Translations under genes and position numbers: made by a program
Source: a virus
Length of the DNA stretch: 25,192 nt
Strand: one strand, 5' to 3'
Virus record (IMG/VR): IMGVR_UViG_3300000116_000011
Span: 55,097 to 80,288 of that record
Shown here: positions 7,901 to 17,800 of the stretch, piece after piece
Layout: each line of letters opens with the position of its first letter
Numbering within the stretch: the stretch's first letter is position 1
The notes under the pieces: model-generated
Database searches by the model: none
What the model saw: the letters and a program-made list of their open reading frames with translations, nothing else
What the model was told of the DNA's origin: nothing

Positions 7901-10900
7901 CTTAGTTTGGGTGCAGATCGAGACAAAGCTAGAGTTGGAGGAAGTAATAATTTAACAGTTAGTCTGCCAAACTATAAAGATTCTAAATTTACTCCATTTC
8001 TTGAAGTTGCTCACCCGAGATATGAATCTGAATTTGATGATTTAGCAATAGATGGTTGTGCAATATTTGATGCAGATGCATATGAAGCTAGAGTAACTGG
8101 TGCGGTATCTGGAGAATTTGAACTCCCTGATTCAAACGGTTATTACGAATTGAGATGGTCTGAGGCTAACGATTTTGGAAGATCAGAGGAAAAAGTAATG
8201 TTTTTCAGGGGAGAGCCTGACTTAATACCTCCCGACCCACCCGACCACTTTAATGTATCTCTAAACCCATTATTTCCGAATAACTTAAGCTTTAGATGGG
8301 AAAATGAATCTCCAGATAGAGAGTTAGATTTAATAGGATTTAGATTATATACTGGATGGGTAGGAGGAGAAGTTCCAGAATTTGAAAATACAAATTTAGG
8401 AGAAGAAGGGGCTGGGGGTTACAACGAATACAGATTACCTAAAATAGGATCTTCCTTTACAGAAGTTGTAGGTAAATATGCATCCCATACCGTTTATGAA
8501 GCAGATACAAGTAGAGGGTCTTTTGCTGATTTAAATGGAAATCCTTTAGGTATAGGAACGAATGCTATGTTCCATATAAGAGCATTTGATGTAGCAGGAA
8601 ATTTTAGTGATCCAAGAAATAGTAATTTAATTAGTTTATTTGATGTGGCTGTAGCTCCAGACTTATATCTTTCTGGAGAAATAAGAGAAGAAGGTAAAGG
8701 AACTGATACATATAGGCAGTCTCCAATACTTCATGCATTTTACTCAGGACAATTTCACAACGACAAAAGTTTTAAAAAATATTTTCTAAAAATTAATGAT
8801 GAAACCTTTGGAGTGTCCAATCACTCAATAAATATTTTTCAGGAAGATATAAAAACTGCACCAGCACAATATGAAGCTGGTGCATCTGGTCATCTTGAAA
8901 TAAGAGAAGTAACAGCCAACACAGAATATTTCGGAAAATTATCGGCTTTCACATCAGAAAACAGAGAATCCTTAGTGGCAACTTCTACTGCAAAAATAGG
9001 TAAAGATAATTTTGCTCCACTAAAAATTAAAAACTTTGAAATTAGAAAACAGTTTTCTGACTTTGAATTTTCCTGGGATCCTCCTCCAGAGGCGGATTGT
9101 AATAGAGTCCTACTTTATACTGGAGTAGGTAAAGATAATTTTGGAGAAGTTACTGTAGATCAAAATAAAATCATCGAAATTGCAAAAAATAAAAATGGAT
9201 TAATTGCTTCGGTAAATAAAGACGATAGACCAGTATTTCCTATATCTAGATTTGACGATGTAATACAGTACAAAAATGCTGCAACTACATATCCATTTCA
9301 CATTCTTCCAGTAGATACTTCTGATAATACAGGAGTTTATACAGATGCAGAATTTAAAACGGTGGACATGTCTCCTCCTGTTCTACACACTAGTGGAACA
9401 GTAAATGAAGCAGGTCAAGGATTAGTTCATGTTTTTTACTCTGGAGTAGCTCAAGATGATAGTACTTTTCAATACTATCTTACCGAATATAAAGATATTA
9501 ATTCTTTCGATATTAAGACCTTCCAAGGGAAGGACAAAGCTGCTTATAATGATAGCGATACTTATGGAGGATCAGGGCATTTTGTATTTGAGGCAAATGG
9601 AAATACATTTTACGATGTAAAAACTAGAATAGTTTTAAGTAAAAATGAAACTGATTGGGCTACTGATACAATTTTAAGCAATGAAATTTATGATGTTGTA
9701 TCAGATCATGTTTATGTACCAAGAGATTCCAAACCTCCAGGAAAATTAGAAAGATTCAGGGTCAGTAAAGAGTGGTCGAATTTTAGATTCTCTTGGGATG
9801 AACCTAAAGAAAATGATGTAGTAAAAGTTTTACTCTATACTGGAATTGGTAAAGAAAATTTTGATTTTACAGTAGAAGAAGAACAGTCAACCACAAAAAT
9901 AGAGGATCTCCCAATAGATTACTCGAGTCCCTTTGCTTCAGTTCTTCCTGATGATGCACCCTCTTTTGCAATAGATAAATTTAATAAACCTGGTTCAGAA
10001 TCATACGAAAACACAAAATGGTATTTTCATGCATTGGCCGTAGATAGCTCTAATAATACAGGAATGTATGTGGATACATCATTTGAATATGTTAATTTAG
10101 ATGGTCCAGTAGTTCATACCAGTGGAGAAATAACATCAGATGGCAGGTCTGTAATACATGTATTTTATTCAGGACAGGAACAAAACGACGATTCTTTTAG
10201 ATATTATTTCACGGAGTATCAGAATGTTGAGGAGATGACTTTATTGGGTCAAAGAGATTCAACTAAAGCCTTTCATAACCCTGGGGTTCTTGGAGAAGGT
10301 TCGGGGCATTATATTTTTGAAGCTAAAGGAGATAGTTATTATGAAGTAAGAGTCAAATCTGTTTTTGATATTTTTCAATCAAATTGGGCTGATGATACAA
10401 TACTGACAAATAAATATTATGATATAAAACCTGGATATGAGGACTATATATATGCTGCTCCAGATAACATCCCACCTGGTACACCAACTTGGATTTCTTC
10501 TCAAAAAAATGGAAATAATATATTTTTAAGCTGGGAAAATCCAGGTGACCATGATTTAGAGCATATACATTTATATACTGGAACTGATATAGCTACAGTT
10601 TCAGAAGATGAATACTCTTTTTCAGACCAAAAAAAGGTTGCTATTCATCAATCGACGATAGCAATTTCGGATATAATTCCATTAAAAGATTTTTCTGCAA
10701 ATGCGGGTAAGAAATTTTATTTTTGGCTTCAAGCTGAAGACACATCGAACAATAAAGGAAAGATAAGCGAAAGAAGATTAGTGGATGTAGGAAGAACAGA
10801 AGCTTTATTTAGAGACGAAGTAAGATGCACTACTGGAATAATTAATGACGATGGGGGTGATGGAACATCTTATGCATTTATAAATTATTTAATAAATGAT

Positions 10901-13900
10901 GATCCGCTCAATAGGCAACATTTATCTTATACTATACAACTATCAAAAAGACCAAGCTTTAACCCATTAATAGGAACACAAGAAATTCCTGTACAATATA
11001 GTGACGATGATGATGATTTAAAGGTAAGATATCCTGGCAGGAATATTGGAAGCGGAATCTTTAGTAATTTAGAAGCTAATCAAACATATTATTTAAGAGC
11101 AAGAATCAATGAGCATGACGGAAAGCAAAGCCAGTGGACTTTGTCTTACGATAATCCAATAAAAACTCCAAAAGATTCAACTCTCCCAAAAATTCCAAAT
11201 AACTTTAATATAATTTCAGGACCAAAGCAAATATTCTTGGAATGGGATTGGGATCAAGGCATATCAAAAGATACTGATAGTATATTGGTTTATAAGACAG
11301 GAATACCGACAGGTATAGTAAAAGAAGATTCTGTTGAGCCTACTTTAGCAAACCCAAACACTAACTGCTGGAAGATGTCTCATATTAGCGGTTATTTCTT
11401 TAATAATCCAGAATTATATACATACAAACTTTCAGCATCGACATCATATATTGATAATGATGTAGAAACAGGCATTAATGGAGAAAGTATATACTATTTT
11501 TATTTTTTAAGGACGTTAGATAAATCAGACAACTTAAGTAAGCAATTTGTATCAGGAATATCCAGAGATGTTCATAATTATTATCCTGTAAATAAAGCTA
11601 AAACTATTTTCTCAAACGAAGCTAACTTAGCATTTGGGGAAACCCCTCACACTCAAGGATATGTGACTGGAGGAGCTGTTAGTGCAGATTACATATCTAA
11701 TATATATGCAAGCAGAATTTTAACTGATAGAATAACTGCAGCAGATTTTATATTATCACACCCAAGCGGAAGAGTTTTGAGTGATAATGTATTTACAAGA
11801 GCTGTAGAAACTCCACAATATGCATATTCAATAGGAAAGGGTGTATACTTAGACCATAAAATGTTCAGAATAGGCGACCCTTCTCCAGGAGGGTACGGAT
11901 TATTCTGGACTGGTCATAAAGAATATTCTGATTCAGATTTTACAAAACCTACATTTTCAAAAGACCCAGATGGTTTTCATGCCATAGATATAGATCCAAA
12001 CACTTTAGAGATTAGAGGAAATTTAACTGCTGGAACTATTGAAATTGGAGCAAGTAGAACTTCGGCTTTTAATGTTGACTCAGAAGGAAACTTAACAATC
12101 GGAAACCAAACAAAAGAAATCTCTGGATTCTTTAAGGGAGAGCTTGGTGTTAGTGGTATTTTTGGGGAAACATATGAGGGATACGATTACGATGATCAAT
12201 ATTCTTCTGTATTTGTACAAATTGAAACTGATCATTTAACTGCCATAGAAAAAGCGGCTATAAGGCCAGGAGTATATCTAGAAACAAACTGGAAAAGAGG
12301 TCCTTTTTATTATGGCTGGGAGATAGCTCAAGTAGAATCATTTAACCAAAGTAATGGTATATTGAAACTTGAACTTCCTGGTTTAGAATACAACGGTTTT
12401 GATTTTTATAATTTATTTGGAAATGCATACGGATTAAGTGGAGTTACTACCACAGGATCAAGAGATTGGGATTCAAATAATGTACCAGTCGTTAGAGATT
12501 ACTGGAGAATACATGATGCTAAATTTAAAGTCACTAAAGACGGGTCTTTATTCGCTGCAGATGCAAAAATTTTAGGAACTGCAAAAGCAGATGCACTAGA
12601 AGTTGGACAAACAATTGTTCTAGGAGACACTTACAATAGTTACAGTAGTGTAATTCAAAGTTATAATTTTGATGATGATTTTAATCCTTGTGACCCAACA
12701 GAAGATGCTCGAGGTTGGAAGATTGTAGGTGATGGAACAGCATACTTTAAAAGTATTGACATTCGTTCGGGTTTACTTAGCGGGTCCATGGGATTAATTA
12801 TAGGAAATGGATGTTACGATAATGCATTTTTTAGGGTAACAAGTAAAGGTGATATATCTATAGGAAGAAGCTTAGTTTATCACAATAACCCATTCTATGT
12901 TTCCAGAGAAGGAAATTTATTTGCTCAAGATGCTGAATTTAGAGGAGATTTAAATATTTCTGGTAGAGTGGATGTTGGAGATGGAATGAGATTTGGTAGC
13001 CATGTTACTAGAGACAGATTCGGAACAGTAATTAGTGCTACAGATGAAGATGGAATTTTAATCAACAGATTTGGATTGCAGTCTACTAATTTTCAGCATG
13101 GATCCGACAAAGGGTTCCAGTTAACACAAAATGGTAAAGCAATTTTACATAATTTAGCCGTAACTGGAGGCTGGATAAGTGGCGCAAATCTATTGATTGG
13201 AAGAGGTTCCAGAGACAACCCATGGTTTAAAGCATTTTCCAATGGAGATATAAGTTTAGGAGATTATGCAGGAGCCAAATGGACTACAAATGGATCTTTA
13301 AGTACAGCTGCAACAGCTCCAAGCAAGAATCACCCATTTTTTGTATCTCGGAAAGGAACTCTCAAAACTAAGGATGCTTACATCATAGGTGATGTTGGCA
13401 TATCTGGCAATGTAGATGTTGGAGATGGTATAAGATTTGGATCTCGGGTCAATAGAGACGAATACGGAAATGTTACATCGGTAACAAAAGATACAAATGG
13501 TATACTTATAAACAGCAGTGCTATGCGCTCCATAAACTATCAAAGCGTTTGGGATGGTACCACAAAGAGTTTTTATTTGGGCGCTGATGGAGAAACAATA
13601 CTAAGCGATCTTGTAGTTAGAGGAGGAAACATTAGTGGGGTCAAAATGATGATAGGTAAAGGAACATCAAGCGAACCTTGGTTAAAAGTTTGGGATGATG
13701 GAGAAATCAGCATAGGATCTTATGGATATAGTAATAGAAATAGAGCTCCTAAAAACACGGATCCATTTTATGTAGACAAACAAGGCTCTATGTGGGCTCA
13801 AAATGCATTTGTAAAAGGAACAATCACTGGAAGATACGGAAGAGTGGGCAGTTTGATCATGGATCCAGACTGGTTATCAACATCTCACCCTGATTATGAT

Positions 13901-14641
13901 GTACCAAGAACTAGCAACAATTTACAAACTGTAGCTGCTGGAGCGCATAATGCAAGTACAAATCCATATAGGGTTGGTTGGTATATAAATTCAGAAGGGC
14001 ATTTTTCTGTGGTAAATGAAGCTGGAAAACTTTTTGGATGGGCAGGTGAAAATCAATATTTAACAGTAACTGGTTTAGCGAGCAGCTCTAAAGATAATGC
14101 AATATATGAAACTACCAGACATCCCTCAAATTACGATCCGCCAGACCCTAATACATATGGTAAAGGATTCCTTCTTCAGGGAGAACACATGGGTGGATGG
14201 ATATCTAATTTTAGAACAGACCCAAAAAGTGCTTGGGGTATAGCAAATCAAGTTATTACTTGCATACATGGAGATATTAGGTTACCCGTTTTAAATGATT
14301 TATATACAATAATATCAAATAGTCCTATAGGATACTTTGTTTCAGGTATATATCTAGAGACTGATGTGGACAATGCCACTGTTAGGTTTACTAAAAACGA
14401 TCCTCAAGCAGCTGTGCCAAGTATATTGGGGCCTGAAAATAAATATGGAAACTTCACGGCTACAAAAGCTGGTTATTATACAACCTTGAGTAATACAAAT
14501 AAAATAGAACCAGGAGCAAACAAAGATTCATATCTAGTTGCTAAACCAACATCCGTGGGAACTAATACCAGCATAAGATTCAGGATAGATTTATATAGAC
14601 AGGGCAGTTATACGAAAAACACTGCAGATGCATCTTGGTAA
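4997..14641 (+). CDS. Tail tip host-specificity protein J-like, giant fibre with tandem FN3-like domains
   Basis: A 3214-residue central tail-tip/fibre protein, nearly three times lambda gpJ (1132). The N-terminus has the gpJ signature FMKMLDVVSEGPIEGF (residues 45-60) and ends its first block with GIYLND. Residues about 394-482 carry further conserved blocks: IYGLGEYI, the IAKYCDELVP segment and RFSCNLLLQNPADAYKTVNE with FRGIAYF. From about 1075 to 2190 lies a string of fibronectin-III-like and related beta domains in a period near 240 residues. From about 2250 the protein carries phage tail repeats of the kind FYVSREGNLFAQDAEFRGD, with three longer copies starting at 2592, 2725 and 2877. 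The C-terminal 250 residues are unique and probably contact the receptor. In lambda, gpJ forms the tip hub and binds the receptor with its C-terminus. The gene begins seven bases after gpI. The start is less certain because MYNLVCYAS is not typical of the family. Confidence 0.9.
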   Translation: MYNLVCYASNTTPRLFRRTITGDGFGGKFLAVSKEDKEKLQSTAFMKMLDVVSEGPIEGFCDATGGLVQGAGILKGIYLNDTPVQLTTSDTSQAGIYNFRNISVAWKRGELDQTPFYVNQGESGETEDDNFYWLEDFSYASQTIGKNVPLGNQVELEENDDGQGKRITSQTTHSVMDEDVDWLGVTLNVDQCYTIDKAGEQQPNKGKVMIWGDITGITHRSLDDGVIEEIIPDGLNDYNVLVDIQGLSLSQYKEDIWLKLIDPKDLSGPRPRQIYIRNVTAQSYNFKSKFSVTLDSVTEIVDRNFNYPGSAMIASLVNAENFGNAPTRSFDMKLKRVKVPSNYVEKLENEKGPTNLRAYTSSYGSKGSSHTSEERHEGVWDGTFKEELEWTDNPAWILYDILTNDIYGLGEYIRDVNLDKWELFKIAKYCDELVPTSIPVDNSFKKERRFSCNLLLQNPADAYKTVNEICSIFRGIAYFNNLEIFISMNALKNSIFKFSNDSVLEGNFSYAGAPRQSKFTAVKVAYKDKEDSFLTKYEYVEDPEGITRYGWNLKEVTAVGCTSRDQALRTARWILLTSVLEEETVSFTTDSQAEHIEPGHIFTIYDELRNGFKVGGRVLEVVDDNPTPSKNYVFIDQKLDLTKKYTSISFLIPDEDVNLNESEHYIEFIHRNGQHQGASDGGQRDAEIIPINSERSANTNLNNYFEVTTSGTKILTHQNEDLIQRIPKEISFISSSAGYKTFNDYFLATNVLAGMPRGDERKSVSTKLKEGALYILHGEEADGSTEAFDSKEYQLLGKTENQDGTYSMIAMEYNREKFSQTDSLSTIYTARTVPYDPTPANRPSAGGGPLPQFDDDPDDNTQVQNLGAPEKNTIEVIIAATGYVNSEGVTRSRANYFIHNLEENEDYYNPDVTNFGNYFMRVQRITEEYYRSLVVTKMGNNDTNLLQNNEWKVPGLKQKCGSNKILWDLSLGADRDKARVGGSNNLTVSLPNYKDSKFTPFLEVAHPRYESEFDDLAIDGCAIFDADAYEARVTGAVSGEFELPDSNGYYELRWSEANDFGRSEEKVMFFRGEPDLIPPDPPDHFNVSLNPLFPNNLSFRWENESPDRELDLIGFRLYTGWVGGEVPEFENTNLGEEGAGGYNEYRLPKIGSSFTEVVGKYASHTVYEADTSRGSFADLNGNPLGIGTNAMFHIRAFDVAGNFSDPRNSNLISLFDVAVAPDLYLSGEIREEGKGTDTYRQSPILHAFYSGQFHNDKSFKKYFLKINDETFGVSNHSINIFQEDIKTAPAQYEAGASGHLEIREVTANTEYFGKLSAFTSENRESLVATSTAKIGKDNFAPLKIKNFEIRKQFSDFEFSWDPPPEADCNRVLLYTGVGKDNFGEVTVDQNKIIEIAKNKNGLIASVNKDDRPVFPISRFDDVIQYKNAATTYPFHILPVDTSDNTGVYTDAEFKTVDMSPPVLHTSGTVNEAGQGLVHVFYSGVAQDDSTFQYYLTEYKDINSFDIKTFQGKDKAAYNDSDTYGGSGHFVFEANGNTFYDVKTRIVLSKNETDWATDTILSNEIYDVVSDHVYVPRDSKPPGKLERFRVSKEWSNFRFSWDEPKENDVVKVLLYTGIGKENFDFTVEEEQSTTKIEDLPIDYSSPFASVLPDDAPSFAIDKFNKPGSESYENTKWYFHALAVDSSNNTGMYVDTSFEYVNLDGPVVHTSGEITSDGRSVIHVFYSGQEQNDDSFRYYFTEYQNVEEMTLLGQRDSTKAFHNPGVLGEGSGHYIFEAKGDSYYEVRVKSVFDIFQSNWADDTILTNKYYDIKPGYEDYIYAAPDNIPPGTPTWISSQKNGNNIFLSWENPGDHDLEHIHLYTGTDIATVSEDEYSFSDQKKVAIHQSTIAISDIIPLKDFSANAGKKFYFWLQAEDTSNNKGKISERRLVDVGRTEALFRDEVRCTTGIINDDGGDGTSYAFINYLINDDPLNRQHLSYTIQLSKRPSFNPLIGTQEIPVQYSDDDDDLKVRYPGRNIGSGIFSNLEANQTYYLRARINEHDGKQSQWTLSYDNPIKTPKDSTLPKIPNNFNIISGPKQIFLEWDWDQGISKDTDSILVYKTGIPTGIVKEDSVEPTLANPNTNCWKMSHISGYFFNNPELYTYKLSASTSYIDNDVETGINGESIYYFYFLRTLDKSDNLSKQFVSGISRDVHNYYPVNKAKTIFSNEANLAFGETPHTQGYVTGGAVSADYISNIYASRILTDRITAADFILSHPSGRVLSDNVFTRAVETPQYAYSIGKGVYLDHKMFRIGDPSPGGYGLFWTGHKEYSDSDFTKPTFSKDPDGFHAIDIDPNTLEIRGNLTAGTIEIGASRTSAFNVDSEGNLTIGNQTKEISGFFKGELGVSGIFGETYEGYDYDDQYSSVFVQIETDHLTAIEKAAIRPGVYLETNWKRGPFYYGWEIAQVESFNQSNGILKLELPGLEYNGFDFYNLFGNAYGLSGVTTTGSRDWDSNNVPVVRDYWRIHDAKFKVTKDGSLFAADAKILGTAKADALEVGQTIVLGDTYNSYSSVIQSYNFDDDFNPCDPTEDARGWKIVGDGTAYFKSIDIRSGLLSGSMGLIIGNGCYDNAFFRVTSKGDISIGRSLVYHNNPFYVSREGNLFAQDAEFRGDLNISGRVDVGDGMRFGSHVTRDRFGTVISATDEDGILINRFGLQSTNFQHGSDKGFQLTQNGKAILHNLAVTGGWISGANLLIGRGSRDNPWFKAFSNGDISLGDYAGAKWTTNGSLSTAATAPSKNHPFFVSRKGTLKTKDAYIIGDVGISGNVDVGDGIRFGSRVNRDEYGNVTSVTKDTNGILINSSAMRSINYQSVWDGTTKSFYLGADGETILSDLVVRGGNISGVKMMIGKGTSSEPWLKVWDDGEISIGSYGYSNRNRAPKNTDPFYVDKQGSMWAQNAFVKGTITGRYGRVGSLIMDPDWLSTSHPDYDVPRTSNNLQTVAAGAHNASTNPYRVGWYINSEGHFSVVNEAGKLFGWAGENQYLTVTGLASSSKDNAIYETTRHPSNYDPPDPNTYGKGFLLQGEHMGGWISNFRTDPKSAWGIANQVITCIHGDIRLPVLNDLYTIISNSPIGYFVSGIYLETDVDNATVRFTKNDPQAAVPSILGPENKYGNFTATKAGYYTTLSNTNKIEPGANKDSYLVAKPTSVGTNTSIRFRIDLYRQGSYTKNTADASW
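8220..11560 (+). repeat. Five-fold ~240-residue supra-repeat in the gpJ-like gene
   Basis: Two domain types alternate. Type B has a D/P-x-PP start, an F-x-F-x-W-strand and ends in LYTG; the LYTG tyrosine codons start at 8348, 9116, 9836, 10574 and (as VYKTG) 11291, giving spacings of 256, 240, 246 and 239 codons. Type A has HTSG, then HVFYSG and a DDSF-x-YY strand; its YSG codons start at 8741, 9437 and 10166, with a diverged fourth copy near 10800-10950. The second and third B copies are most alike (FEFSWDPP / FRFSWDEP, LLYTGVGKDNF / LLYTGIGKENF). The copies are conserved as protein rather than as DNA. Confidence 0.8.
12770..13860 (+). repeat. Three C-terminal fibre repeats in the gpJ-like gene
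   Basis: Copies start at 12770, 13169 and 13625, so the steps are 133 and 152 codons. Each begins with a Gly-x-(I/L)-S-G turn, then (L/M)IG-G, a hydrophobic F/W-F/L-K/R strand, G-(D/E)-ISIG, and a NPFYV / HPFFV / DPFYV strand followed by (R/K)-x-G and an (A/D)A-x-(F/I) strand. The first two copies continue with nearly identical VDVGDGMRFGS / VDVGDGIRFGS segments; the third lacks that part. Such repeats are common in phage tail fibres and in the C-terminal parts of gpJ-like proteins. Confidence 0.75.
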
Positions 14642-14683
14642 TTTTTAATAAAATTACTTTAAGAATAAATAAAAAAAACATAA

Positions 14684-14689
14684 TATAAT
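14684..14689 (+). promoter_or_regulatory. TATAAT box before the coiled-coil gene
   Basis: The 53 bases between the gpJ-like stop and the next ATG at 14695 are almost pure A/T and contain TATAAT five bases before the ATG. There is no visible -35 box and no Shine-Dalgarno sequence. If this is a -10 element, the transcript would begin at or inside the start codon. No hairpin terminator for the long gpJ transcript is visible in the same gap. Confidence 0.35.
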
Positions 14690-14694
14690 GTATT

Positions 14695-14865
14695 ATGAAT
14701 ATTAAGGAATTAGATGTTGTAAATATTAAAGCTTTTTTGTACGAACTAAATAAAGAAAAAGAAAATATAGAAAAAAATATAGAAATTCTCGAAAAGGAAC
14801 TAGATCTTCGATCTGAGATAGAAAAAAAGTCAAAAGATAGTAAAGAAAAAGAGGTTGAGGGATAA
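14695..14865 (+). CDS. Small coiled-coil protein, 56 residues
   Basis: ATG at 14695 to TAA at 14863-14865. About 60 percent of the residues are Lys, Glu, Asn, Ile or Leu. Hydrophobic residues spaced three or four apart run through IKAFLYELNKEKENIEKNIE and the following EILEKELDLRSEI, so a single charged coiled coil is the clear prediction. No known family is recognised. The gene fills the gap between the gpJ-like gene and the 1492-residue gene, which starts nine bases after its stop, so they are probably co-transcribed. It could be a trimerisation or assembly chaperone for one of these large fibres, which is inference. The acidic GAGGTTGAGG at its end may serve as ribosome-binding sequence for the next gene. 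Confidence 0.7.
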   Translation: MNIKELDVVNIKAFLYELNKEKENIEKNIEILEKELDLRSEIEKKSKDSKEKEVEG

Positions 14866-14874
14866 ATTCAAGAT

Positions 14875-17800
14875 ATGCCATTTGACCAAATATATTGGAA
14901 TAATTACGGTGCAATAGCAGATATAGCTGAGCTGGGCCATTTTGTAAAAAGTTCAGCTCACGATGTGAGATTTGGCCAAACAAAAACTGAAGATAGTCAT
15001 TCTGTTTTTAGCTTTGCGGGAGAGCGTAGAGATAGAATTATGGAGTTCTATAATCTATATTATTATGATGGTAGAAATCCATATAATGAAAGAAATAGGG
15101 AAGAAATATATAAAGTTTTTTATGATCCAAGTTTCGATGGATATGATCAAAATGATCCAAGTAGATCGAGGTATGCAATGGGATCAGAGCAGCCTTATGT
15201 ATTTGGCTGGCCTGACATGGAAAGTTACGAAAATCAAGTAGCCACAAATACTTTTTACGGAAACACGGTAAATAATATGACCGTAGATGATATAGAAAAT
15301 GTTTATACACAAAAAAGAAATTACTCAAGAAAGATAAACCCAGATGATGGTAGTGTATTAAATGAGGGAACAAGTTCGCACTCTACACTTTCTGATGATT
15401 TATTTCAAGCGCAAAACAGAGAGAGCTGTCATTGGCTGTCAAATACTGCTCATGCTCATACAGTAGAAAATCCTTTCATAGGAATACATAAAGACAATCC
15501 AATCACCGTAACAGCAGATAAAAATTTTTTAGGATATGCTTTAGTTTTAAAAAGAAAAAGATATAACTATTGGGAGAGAAATTTAAGATTAGTACACCCA
15601 AATGGTTACTCAGCAATTGATCCAAGACCATTTAAACAACACAAAACCGATTACAGAAGAGTATTTCTTGGTTCCTGGAATCAATATCATGAACAAGTGG
15701 GTGATGCATCATGGAATCAAACTAACTGGTATCATGTAAAAAGAGCGGGTTATACATGGACAATAGGAGTAAATTGGGATAAATATAGAAGAACCAAAGA
15801 TAATGCAAATTTTAGAATAAAAGTTCCAGATTCAGATGGATATTATCCTTATGAAGATGAATGGACTCCGACATTCAACACTAATGTAGACTGCTTTACA
15901 GGAGGAGGAGGGGATGGAAATGGATACTTTGATGTTGAAGCATATGTAGATGGAGAAGGAAACCAAATATATTATTCCTCTGACGAAGCAATAGAGTACA
16001 ATGAAGGATATAATTATCCAAGCAATATGAGCAAATGCACTGAGTTTAAAATGATATGGGTGGAATACCCCTCGGATTGCCCAGGAAGTTTTATTGATTA
16101 CGATTCAGACGGTTCTACTGTTTTATTTGATGACAACTTGTGTTCGGAATTTGCTTTGTTCGATGAATCAGCAGGTGATTACCATGATAAAATATGGGAA
16201 GATTTAGATACATTATCTAACGATTCTTCCTTGGAGAGTGACATAGATTATTCGATTTATTCAAATAGTATATATGGTGGTCCTAATATAATGTTTATGT
16301 ATTATCCAGACCAAGGAGGATGTCCTTGGAATATTGTTCAATTGTATACAAAATACTGGTGGCAACACAGAGGGGGGTATTGCATGAAGAAAAAATCTCT
16401 AGATGATGCGGGCGTAGAGAGCACTAAACCAGTAGCATATGGCTACCAACAATCAACATGGGAGTTTATTTACACAACAGCAAGAAGACAAAACCAAGGC
16501 CTTGGATGCTATTTAAAAACAGTAAGAAGTTGCAATAGCAATGAGAACGACCCTACTGGATTAAATTGGTGGGGATATACAGATGCTAAAATGAATTTTT
16601 GCACTAATTTAATTGCAGATTCTGAATTTTATGATTGGATGGATGGATGTTATTGGACAGTAGACCACTGGATGTTCAGTTCAAATAGATCATCAGCACC
16701 ATCAAATTTTAATACAATAAAAGATAGCGGAAATAAAATTTTAACAGATAAATGGTTTTTCAGACAACCTGGAACTGCAGGAAGCTCTTATGATGGTTTA
16801 TTTGAAAATTCAACAAATCCAGTATACCTAAAAATAGGAAGACCATTGGATGCGAATAATACAAATGGCTTTTCAAATATAAATGGTACTTTTCCATTTG
16901 GAGCAGTTGGAGAACAATATATAGAAAGTAATAGCTCTAATGCTGTTGGTGAAAGATTTTGGGATGTAGATAACTATGATATGGTACAGCGAAGTGGAGC
17001 TGCATGGCTACAATATAATATGTTTTTTACAAGAATGCCAAAAATTGGTCATGCTGCCCCTCAGCCATTAAGCACTACCACACAAAATAATAATCATTTA
17101 GGAAATTTCTCTGTAGTAGATATTCATGAAGCTAGGCACATAGAAAGTTATGTACAGCCTTATATTTATCAACAAGATTTTACAGATGGATACCCAAGAG
17201 CTCATCCATATTCTATTTATTGGACATCTTTCTTTCAAGTCACAGACAATGATGACCTTCCAATGTTTCCAGAAGATTATTTTCATGAAGGAGAAACTTT
17301 AGCCAAGCATAAATGGGTAAGCGATCATGCTTGGTGGGAAGGTGATTCGTTTTTTGGAGATTATTTAGGTCTTCTTGGGGACACTCATAGAGCATACAAA
17401 AATTCAGAAGGGAAGTATGAAATTGAGAGAGTTTGGTGGAAAGATAGTATAGATGTTAAAGATGCGGCAATACATCCATCTTACAGTAAAAGGCAATTGA
17501 CTGATACTGGTTCTATTTACTTAAAAAATATGACGATTAAAAAGAATGGTAATGTATTGCATGCATGGAAAGATACCATAGGAGAATGGATAGAACAACC
17601 TAGCTCGGAAATATATACAGATAGAAGTAGTAAAATAGTAGCAACCAATACATCAAGCAATAGAAAAGTGATAACATTTTCAAACATGTATTCTAATAAT
17701 AATAATAGATGCAAAAGATATTTTGACACAAGTTTTCAAATAAAATTTGGGAATAGTACTACATGGCATGAAATTTCTGCAGTCAATAATGGTAATATTG

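Noticed and set aside
14642-14694. A rho-independent terminator after the gpJ-like gene
   Set aside because: The gap is A/T-rich with no GC stem, and A runs alone do not make a terminator.
15038-15373. Minus-strand frame opposite the start of the 1492-residue gene, and other shadows at 17098-17286, 17517-17729 and 18208-18528
   Set aside because: They lie wholly inside a long convincing gene, with biased aromatic/Ile composition and no promoter or ribosome-binding sequence.
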